The translations under genes and the position numbers were made by a program. Of a DNA stretch of 9,953 nucleotides, positions 5,215 through 9,953 are shown piece by piece. The stretch lies in NCBI GenBank assembly GCA_002349055.1, contig DECD01000039.1:36055-46007 (forward strand), given 5' to 3'. The notes beneath the pieces are model-generated. The model was not told the origin of the DNA and made no database searches. It saw only the letters and a program-made list of their open reading frames with translations. The DNA is from Bacteroidales bacterium UBA2939 (GTDB lineage: Bacteria; Bacteroidota; Bacteroidia; Bacteroidales; P3). The number at the start of each line of letters is the position of its first letter. Position 1 is the stretch's first letter.

Positions 5215-5239
5215 GGTAGTCGCAGTTTTTGCGACTACC
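5215..5239 (-). terminator. Terminator hairpin at the end of the zinc-ribbon gene
   Basis: GGTAGTCGCA (5215-5224) and TGCGACTACC (5230-5239) form a perfect 10-base stem with a 5-base loop. On the minus strand it is followed by TTTAATAA, a short T-rich tail. The TAG stop codon of the zinc-ribbon gene is inside the stem, so translation reaching the stop would compete with hairpin formation. Confidence 0.65.
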
Positions 5240-5495
5240 ACTCTGTTGCATCAAGAATATATGGCCTCGGATGACCTATTTCCTTGTGGCAGTTTGGACA
5301 AATGATTGGCACTTCCTTGTCGTAAAAACCGCCACATTCACATTTGACATTGCAGTATTCAAGAAACTTGTCCGTCGTCAGCAACTCCTTGCCACACTTG
5401 TCGCAATGCAAGACATCAACCTCTTTTCCGGGGCCCTCACGCCACTCGAATTCCTGATTGCAATGAGGGCATTTTATTAAAAAGCACATTCCCAT
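5235..5495 (-). CDS. Small double zinc-ribbon protein
   Basis: An 86-residue protein with two four-cysteine sites: CPHC (Cys9, Cys12) with CDKC (Cys31, Cys34), and CEC (Cys52, Cys54) with CPNC (Cys66, Cys69). This pairing predicts two rubredoxin-like zinc ribbons in series. Such ribbons usually mediate nucleic-acid or protein contacts; there is no catalytic motif, signal peptide or membrane segment. The gene starts 9 bases after the stop of the DUF1643-like gene, so the two are almost certainly translated from one messenger. The start could be ATG 5495 or the second Met two codons later. I do not recognise a named family. Its role is probably as an adaptor or partner of the neighbouring products, which is inference from spacing only. 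Confidence 0.78.
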   Translation of the reverse strand: MGMCFLIKCPHCNQEFEWREGPGKEVDVLHCDKCGKELLTTDKFLEYCNVKCECGGFYDKEVPIICPNCHKEIGHPRPYILDATEW

Positions 5496-5504
5496 ATTTC
5501 CGAT

Positions 5505-6182
5505 TTAAAGCGAACAAAATTTTTCACGGATAATGCTGTATTTTAGTTCATTTTTCCTAAATCGCATTAATGCTAGAGGATGGTAGAAACGATTGTTATC
5601 GAAGGCTGAATCTAGATAACTAGCATTACATGTTTTCAAGACCTCATAAAAAAAGAGGGAAGCCTTCTCTCGGAACAATGACGACTTAGCTAATTTGCCA
5701 AACCCTAGGTACACTGGAGGTCTCAACGCACGAATATCATCTTCAAATATCTTGTCATCTATTTCCTTTGCGTATGGTATTTCTCGATTTATCTTTATTG
5801 CTTTGCCTAGGTTCTGCTCTCGTAAATAGAAAAGATTAAATATTTGAACAACACCCTGCAAGTCATTTTTGTTAGACACATTCATCTTTTGCGCAAACAA
5901 TTCAGCAACACATTCCATCGTCGCATCAGAATGGAACTCATACCATTTTTCGCCATTTTCAAGGTCACGGTGATAATCTAATAATTCCAAATGAGCAAGA
6001 ATATTTTGGTCTTCTATCCAATGGTTATTACCATTTATATAATTAGCACTTCCTGGATTTTTCATTACAACAGAACCAATAATCTCCCATGATGAACCAA
6101 ATTGCAGTATGGTTCTCCATCTATATTCATAGGAATGATTGTCTAAATTAATATTGTCTTTAAAATGAGTGTATACCTTCAT
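5505..6182 (-). CDS. DUF1643-like protein of unknown function
   Basis: A 225-residue soluble protein. The segment SVVMKNPGSA (from about residue 37) resembles the MLNPSTA motif of DUF1643 proteins; later DATMECVAELFA and GVVQIFNLFYLRE match the order of the family's DPTIRR and NLF.YR blocks, and VYLGFGKLAKSSLF corresponds to the late hydrophobic-WG block. DUF1643 has no assigned reaction, although a relation to the uracil-DNA glycosylase fold has been considered; the match here is by motif order, so it is tentative. It follows the unknown 187-residue protein gene by 50 bases and precedes the zinc-ribbon gene by 9. The coding sequence is clearly A+T-richer than the exonuclease or TonB receptor genes, suggesting foreign origin. 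Confidence 0.6.
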   Translation of the reverse strand: MKVYTHFKDNINLDNHSYEYRWRTILQFGSSWEIIGSVVMKNPGSANYINGNNHWIEDQNILAHLELLDYHRDLENGEKWYEFHSDATMECVAELFAQKMNVSNKNDLQGVVQIFNLFYLREQNLGKAIKINREIPYAKEIDDKIFEDDIRALRPPVYLGFGKLAKSSLFREKASLFFYEVLKTCNASYLDSAFDNNRFYHPLALMRFRKNELKYSIIREKFCSL

Positions 6183-6232
6183 TCTATTCTTTTTTTATTT
6201 AACGAAAAAAATATTTAAATATTGTATTTCAT

Positions 6233-6796
6233 CTAAAACAGGCAATACTTCCGTTCCCAGCGTTTTGCTTTGTCCCAATAAATGGTAATGGGTTCGTCGG
6301 GATGTGCTCTCCAATGCTTGCGTTCAATCTTGTCAAGTGCGGTGTCGTCAAACTTATATTCGTCTGTCACTATCCAACAATTGTAGATTTCATGTTCGCC
6401 GAATCGATTATAGCGTGTGCGGCAGGTCTCTTTCACGCATTTCTTCAGTTCTTCGGACAGAAGCTTGATCAATTCATCGTTGTCGAGGCATTTGATTCGT
6501 TTTGACATTGGATTGAAATTACTCATTGGTTCATCACCCATTATCATTCGCCAAATGTAGGTGAAGATAACCCAGTGGATACGACAGCGGTATATCTCGC
6601 TGCGATCCTCGGCGTAGCGTTTAATGACTCGCTTTAGGCTTCCTCCTCTTTGTACAAAACCGCCAAGAATCACCAGTTTTTCATCTAGCGTTTTGTAAGT
6701 CCACTCGTGGCCACAGTCGTCCCAGAAATCGCGTGTAGCGAGGCAACCTTCATAGTATTTCAGGTCGCAGTCGTAAGGCTTCATGTAATCTTTCAT
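6233..6796 (-). CDS. Hypothetical protein rich in cysteine and aromatic residues
   Basis: A 187-residue protein I do not recognise. It has scattered cysteines (among them YDCD, EGCLA, DDCGHEW, KKCVKETC, YNCW and the penultimate KYCLF) without a clean CxxC pair, many tryptophans, a basic central part (GGSLKRVIKRYAEDRSEIYR) and a charged C-terminus (DKIERKHWRAHPDEP, then WDKAKRWERKYCLF). There is no signal peptide; the stretch HWVIFTYIWRMIM is hydrophobic but short, more like a buried helix than a membrane segment. A TATTTTTG box lies about 27 bases before the ATG. It is the first gene of a likely three-gene operon with the DUF1643-like and zinc-ribbon genes. Met5 is an alternative start. Confidence 0.7.
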   Translation of the reverse strand: MKDYMKPYDCDLKYYEGCLATRDFWDDCGHEWTYKTLDEKLVILGGFVQRGGSLKRVIKRYAEDRSEIYRCRIHWVIFTYIWRMIMGDEPMSNFNPMSKRIKCLDNDELIKLLSEELKKCVKETCRTRYNRFGEHEIYNCWIVTDEYKFDDTALDKIERKHWRAHPDEPITIYWDKAKRWERKYCLF

Positions 6797-6822
6797 AATA
6801 TTTATCTATTTGTTTTCGACTG

Positions 6823-6830
6823 CAAAAATA
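6823..6830 (-). promoter_or_regulatory. -7 promoter element for the 187-residue gene operon
   Basis: TATTTTTG on the minus strand is a perfect -7 element, placed so that transcription would start roughly 20 bases before the ATG. No TTTG is present at the -33 distance, where the terminator stem of the upstream gene lies, so the promoter may be weak or need help. Confidence 0.42.
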
Positions 6831-6833
6831 CAA

Positions 6834-6864
6834 AAAAGGTGCACCACATCGTGACGCACCTTTT
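6834..6864. terminator. Strong intrinsic terminator after the PLD gene
   Basis: AAAAGGTGC (6834-6842) and GCACCTTTT (6856-6864) are perfect 9-base arms, and an inner CAC-ATC-GTG extends the hairpin. On the minus strand the stem is followed by a TTTTTTG tract, a classic intrinsic terminator placed 4 bases beyond the PLD gene's last base. The symmetrical A/T flanks would also work on the plus strand. Confidence 0.82.
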
Positions 6865-6868
6865 GTCT

Positions 6869-7384
6869 TTATTTGGAAATCCTGTCGCCGCAGAAGGCTT
6901 TTCGTTTGCATTTGGTACATCGTCGACCTTGCCAGACGGAGTCGAGATGGTCGGCGGCGGCGTCTACCAGCGACGGTTCGTCGGTGAGAATGCCGGCTTC
7001 GAAGTTACGGTTGTTGTCACCTTTCATACCCATGCCTGCGCCCGTGAGGTTGGCGGAGCCAATGTAGGCCACAGCGCAGTCGAAAATCATTATCTTGAAA
7101 TGCACCCTTGGGCAGAGCCTCCGCTCCAACCTGCTCCACAGGCCCGGATACTTGTCGAAGTCCTCGCGGAAGTTCTCACCAGGTTCTTTGGCATGAAGCA
7201 GCCGCACATCGACACCCCGTTTCAGCAGCTTGTCGAGCACCGACAGGAACGGAACCACATCCCTTCCTCCCTCCACATACAAGTCCTTGAGGTCTGCGGT
7301 ACCAATCCACAGGTCGTGCTTCACCTGCGAGCAGCGGGCAAGGACATCGATGTAGTGGTCGCTATCGGAAATGTATTTCAACAT
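6869..7384 (-). CDS. Phospholipase D superfamily (HKD) nuclease-like protein
   Basis: A 171-residue protein from ATG 7384. It has one complete HKD motif, HFKIMIFD with GSANLT (His95, Lys97, Asp102, Gly109-Ser110, Asn112), the catalytic signature of the phospholipase D superfamily in which the histidine forms a covalent phospho-intermediate. One motif per chain is the arrangement of Nuc-type nucleases, which act as dimers. The N-terminal half has LWIGTADLKDLYV and LLHAKEPGENFRED, and the C-terminus has CTKC and Cys165, three cysteines that could bind metal. The frame is open upstream to a Met at 7492, but those residues do not look like the family and would overlap the TonB receptor start, so 7384 is preferred. 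No signal peptide, so cytoplasmic. Substrate (DNA, RNA or lipid) cannot be decided. Confidence 0.82.
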   Translation of the reverse strand: MLKYISDSDHYIDVLARCSQVKHDLWIGTADLKDLYVEGGRDVVPFLSVLDKLLKRGVDVRLLHAKEPGENFREDFDKYPGLWSRLERRLCPRVHFKIMIFDCAVAYIGSANLTGAGMGMKGDNNRNFEAGILTDEPSLVDAAADHLDSVWQGRRCTKCKRKAFCGDRISK

Positions 7385-7453
7385 AAGAATATAACGCAAA
7401 GCAAGGCTTTTTATTGTTGTATTACGTCTGACAATTTGGCAGAAGGGCGGTTG

Positions 7454-7470
7454 TGGCATGATTGTTGCCA
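7454..7470. repeat. Short inverted repeat in the divergent PLD/TonB-receptor intergenic region
   Basis: TGGCA (7454-7458) and TGCCA (7466-7470) are perfect arms 7 bases apart, about 40 bases before the TonB receptor start. It could be a small operator. The 7385-7503 gap is too short for a cobalamin riboswitch, and no convincing promoter was found. Confidence 0.28.
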
Positions 7471-7503
7471 TTTCCTGTACAGAGTTTAACAAAAAAACAA
7501 TCG

Positions 7504-9507
7504 ATGAACAGACACATCTACAAACCCACGTGCGCGTTCCGGTTCCGGCGCTTCTGCCGTGCCAAGTGGGCGGCCTACAGTTCGATGCACCGCGAGGTGA
7601 CCATCGGACGGCTGGCAGTTCGCGTGGCCGACAGCAGCCTTGCCAAAGGTGCCGCCACCTTGGCGCTGGCCATCACCCTCTCGCAGGGCAACCTCATGGC
7701 ACAGAGCGACGACGACCGCGAGACACGCACCCTGCCGGAGGTCACCATCACCCTCGGCACCGACAGCCTCGCTTTCGAGGCAGAGCCTGCGGCGGTTCTC
7801 ACCGCAGATGATTTCCAACAATCCACCATTCATTCCATTGGCGACCTCGTGGCGCAACTGCCCGGGGTGGACCTCCGTGTTCGCGGTGGGGGCGACGTGC
7901 AGGGAGACCTCTCGATGCGCGGTGGCACCTTCGACCAGATGCTCATCCTGCTGGGTGGCATCAACCTCACCGATGCCCAGACGGGGCACCATAGCCTCGA
8001 CATTCCCATCGACATTACGATGGTGGAGCGCGTCGAGCTGCTGACACCCGCACAATGTATGGCACGCGGCATCGTGGCCTTCTGCGGCGCGGTGAATATC
8101 ATTGTCTGCGAGCAGTACCGCGACCGACTGCTGGCCGACATCAGTGGCGGTAGCTATGGTAGCACCAATGCCTCGTTGCTAGGCACAAAAGCCCTCGGCC
8201 ACTGGACGCTGACGGGGGCGGCAGCCTATCACCGAAGCGACGGCTACCGCGAGAACAGCGACTACCAGCATGGTAGCCTCTTCCTGCAGGCCATGCGTCA
8301 CAACGACCGCAGCGATTGGCATCTGCAACTCGGCGGCCAGATGAAAGACTTTGGCAGCGCAGGGTTCTACTCCACCACCTATCCCGACCAGTACGAGGCC
8401 ACACGCACCCTCACCGCCTCGGCTTCGGGCTCTTTCAAGCTCTCATCGTACCACTTTCAAGTTGCCGCCTACGGGAGACTGCACGGCGACCGCTTCGAGC
8501 TGTTCCGCAACGGCTATGTCGACAGCGTACCCTCATGGTACAGCGGGCATAACCACCACCTCTCCTCTCTCGCCGGAGCACGGGTGCGCATGGTGAAGCC
8601 GCTGGGCTTCGGCAAGCTGATGGCCGGTGCCGAGGTGCGTCGCGAGGGTATCTGGAGCAATGTCCTCGGCACTGCCGACAGCACCCTACCCCACCCCTAC
8701 ACCCATTCTGCCAACCAGACCTCGGCAACCCTCTTTGGCGGATATGGCTTTTCTTACAGGAAATTCAGCGCCGAGGGCGTCGCCCAGGTGCTCTACAACA
8801 CCCATTTCGGCACAGACTTCGCGCTGTCGGCAGATTTGCACTACTCTTTTCTCAATTTTCAGATTGCCAGGACCTACCGTCTACCCACTTTTACCGACCT
8901 TTATTACCAGGGAGCCAACCAAATCGCCAACTCCCACCTCGCCCCCGAGAGTAGCACAAATATCGAGCTGAAGGTGGAACAACATCTTGCTCCATTCCAC
9001 TTTCAATTCTCCACCTACTATCGTGCCGGGCAGGACATCATCGACTGGGTGCGGCAACCCTCGGTCGAGATGTGGTACTCGATGAACCACACCGCCGTCG
9101 ATGCCTTCGGGCTCGACCTTCAGACGGACTTCCGCATCTCCATCCTTGACATTCAGTTCAACTATTCTTTCTGCCATATCGTCCAAGATGCGGGCGAGTG
9201 GATTTCCGGATCGGCCCTCGACTATTTGAGGCACCAGCTACACTCCACACTAACCCTGGGCCTCGCCCCCTTCACCATTAGCCTCACCTCTGCCTATCGC
9301 TTCCGCGAGGGCCATTACGTGCTTGCCGACGGAAAGACGGAGCCCTACGGCGGTGTGCTGTTGGCCGATGCTCGTGTATCGTACACCCTCAGCCACACCA
9401 CCTTCTATCTTGAGGGGCACAACCTCCTCAATACCGCCTGGCGAGACCACGGTGGCGTTCCCCAGCCGGGGTTAACGCTGCTGGCAGGTGTTCGGCTGAA
9501 TGTATGA
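7504..9507 (+). CDS. TonB-dependent outer membrane receptor, BtuB/iron-complex type
   Basis: A 667-residue receptor. Residues 1-67 are an unusually long signal region: CAFRFRRFCRAKWAAYSSMH then REVTIGR, a hydrophobic KGAATLALAITLSQGNLMAQ, and cleavage after MAQ. Residues about 78-205 are the plug (LPEVTITLG, VLTADDFQ, IHSIGDLVAQLPGVDLRVRG, then LSMRGGTFDQMLILLGGINL and DAQTGHHSLDIPIDI, VERVELL, AVNIIV). The rest is the 22-strand barrel, with YRLPTFTDLYYQG, HNLLNTAWRDHGGVPQPG and the final aromatic-poor RLNV strand. Layout matches Bacteroidota relatives of BtuB, which take up cobalamin or iron complexes using TonB energy; the cargo is not shown by the sequence. ATG 7504 is chosen because upstream codons lack an ATG in frame. 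The usual Gly-Pro after VERVE is replaced by LTPAQC. Converges on the partial gene at the window end. Confidence 0.85.
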   Translation: MNRHIYKPTCAFRFRRFCRAKWAAYSSMHREVTIGRLAVRVADSSLAKGAATLALAITLSQGNLMAQSDDDRETRTLPEVTITLGTDSLAFEAEPAAVLTADDFQQSTIHSIGDLVAQLPGVDLRVRGGGDVQGDLSMRGGTFDQMLILLGGINLTDAQTGHHSLDIPIDITMVERVELLTPAQCMARGIVAFCGAVNIIVCEQYRDRLLADISGGSYGSTNASLLGTKALGHWTLTGAAAYHRSDGYRENSDYQHGSLFLQAMRHNDRSDWHLQLGGQMKDFGSAGFYSTTYPDQYEATRTLTASASGSFKLSSYHFQVAAYGRLHGDRFELFRNGYVDSVPSWYSGHNHHLSSLAGARVRMVKPLGFGKLMAGAEVRREGIWSNVLGTADSTLPHPYTHSANQTSATLFGGYGFSYRKFSAEGVAQVLYNTHFGTDFALSADLHYSFLNFQIARTYRLPTFTDLYYQGANQIANSHLAPESSTNIELKVEQHLAPFHFQFSTYYRAGQDIIDWVRQPSVEMWYSMNHTAVDAFGLDLQTDFRISILDIQFNYSFCHIVQDAGEWISGSALDYLRHQLHSTLTLGLAPFTISLTSAYRFREGHYVLADGKTEPYGGVLLADARVSYTLSHTTFYLEGHNLLNTAWRDHGGVPQPGLTLLAGVRLNV

Positions 9508-9568
9508 TTGTTCGAGCGACTGACAAAATGGCAGAGTGGACTTTCCTATCTGAGAGAGGGGGAAAGGA

Positions 9569-9598
9569 AAGGGTGCCAGAGTTGGAACTGGCACCCTT
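9569..9598. terminator. Terminator-like hairpin between convergent genes
   Basis: AAGGGTGCCAG (9569-9579) and CTGGCACCCTT (9588-9598) form a perfect 11-base stem with an 8-base loop. On the minus strand the tail is TCCTTTCC, moderately T-rich; on the plus strand no T-run follows. It probably ends transcription of the TonB receptor, the partial gene, or both. Confidence 0.6.
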
Positions 9599-9628
9599 GG
9601 GAATATCCCCTTGGGTTGGAAGAACCCA
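9599..9628. repeat. Two further tandem hairpins next to the terminator
   Basis: GGGA/TCCC (9599-9602 and 9606-9609) and TGGGTT/AACCCA (9612-9617 and 9623-9628) are small perfect stems directly abutting the 11-base hairpin, making three hairpins in 60 bases. They likely add to the termination or protect the 3' ends. Confidence 0.45.
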
Positions 9629-9659
9629 GTGGGGCGATGGGTTTAATGGAGAGATTGGG

Positions 9660-9953
9660 TTATTGTTTTGTCAGGGTGTAGGTGACACCTTTGAATTTGA
9701 GGGTCATCGTTGTCTTGTTGACGGTGAATGCAATGTTGACAGGATTATAATTATCATCCCTTAACAACAATTTACCTTCACCATCTGAATATTCGTATGT
9801 CCCCAACAACGCATCGCTTTGCATAATGCCCGTACTCATGTCCGTATAGTCGAGGGATGCGAGTTTTGGACCATTGAAGTCAACACTGACATCAATCACT
9901 CCGTGAACGCTGTTGGGATCGTCGGCCCTCCATTTCCACTCTGTGTCGGCCAC
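9660..9953 (-). CDS. Partial small beta-rich protein, possibly lipocalin-like (5' end outside window)
   Basis: The visible 97 residues are the C-terminal part; the frame is open to the window edge, where the last codon is GTG (Val), so the true start probably lies beyond. It opens with ADTEWKWRADD, then GVIDVSVDFNG, LASLDYTDMSTG, LLGTYEYSDGEGKLLL, and ends TMTLKFKGVTYTLTKQ: short alternating beta strands with Gly/Asn turns. The TEWKW opening and GTYEYSDGEGKL block are reminiscent of the small lipocalin-like (calycin) lipoproteins common in Bacteroidales, but no signal peptide or lipobox can be seen because that part is missing. It converges on the TonB receptor gene with the tandem hairpins between them. 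Confidence 0.6.
   Translation of the reverse strand: MADTEWKWRADDPNSVHGVIDVSVDFNGPKLASLDYTDMSTGIMQSDALLGTYEYSDGEGKLLLRDDNYNPVNIAFTVNKTTMTLKFKGVTYTLTKQ

Noticed and set aside
6707..7489. 260-codon open frame on the plus strand
   Set aside because: It lies antisense to the PLD gene, whose HKD motif is clear, and to the start of the 187-residue gene; its translation shows no recognisable motif and spans a strong terminator.
7385..7492. Upstream Met starts extending the PLD protein by 36 residues
   Set aside because: The added residues do not resemble the family and would overlap the divergent TonB receptor gene's leader and start region.
7385..7503. Cobalamin riboswitch upstream of the TonB receptor
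   Set aside because: The gap is about 120 bases, shorter than such riboswitches, and no conserved cobalamin-element motif was seen.
7486..8055. 189-codon open frame on the minus strand
   Set aside because: It is antisense to the signal and plug regions of the TonB receptor, which have strong family motifs; a shadow frame of G+C-rich coding DNA.
9613..9659. G-quadruplex from GGG runs near the window end
   Set aside because: The G-runs are unevenly spaced, one loop is too long, and several are used in the simpler tandem hairpins.

Overview
The window looks like a chromosome segment of a member of the Bacteroidota, most likely order Bacteroidales. The main evidence is promoters: the Bacteroidota-type -33/-7 signal (TTTG, about 19 bases, TAnnTTTG) occurs as perfect matches at 1181-1211 (+) and 3580-3610 (-). 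Gene content agrees: a DUF6266-like protein, a TonB-dependent receptor with a long MAQ-type signal peptide, lipoproteins with an acidic stretch after the lipid cysteine, and a Bacteroidales-style outer membrane barrel protein. G+C-rich coding genes (queG end, DUF6266, exonuclease, TonB receptor) alternate with A+T-rich accessory stretches.

Layout. 1-223 (+): the 3' end of queG, which stops just after its second iron-sulfur cluster motif and overlaps tail-to-tail with a DUF6266-like gene (125-925, -). 926-1233: A+T-rich divergent intergenic region with an inverted repeat and a perfect promoter. 1234-1901 (+): an eroded accessory island with an intact small antitoxin-like gene, a RelE/ParE-type toxin gene broken by an internal deletion and frameshift, and a fragment of a larger unidentified protein, closed by a hairpin terminator. 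1971-3334 (-): a predicted surface lipoprotein and an outer membrane beta-barrel protein. The barrel gene is preceded by about 240 bases of untranslated leader that starts at a perfect promoter and can fold into a long multi-helix rod; this is the most interesting non-coding signal here.

3689-7384 (-): six consecutive same-strand genes. In transcription order they are a PLD-family nuclease-like protein, an unknown cysteine/tryptophan-rich protein, a DUF1643-like protein, a double zinc-ribbon protein, a WYL-domain regulator and a DEDDh (DnaQ-like) exonuclease. A strong terminator (6834-6864) separates the PLD gene from the next three, which look like one operon; the WYL and exonuclease genes form a second likely operon with its own promoter and an inverted-repeat operator candidate. 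Nuclease-like proteins, a WYL regulator and unknown proteins together resemble the content of defence or stress islands, but nothing in the sequence proves that the genes act together.

7504-9507 (+): a TonB-dependent outer membrane receptor of the BtuB/iron-complex type, probably importing a cofactor or metal complex. It converges on a partial small-protein gene (9660-9953, -), with tandem hairpins between them. No tRNA, rRNA, CRISPR array, intact insertion sequence or replication origin was seen.
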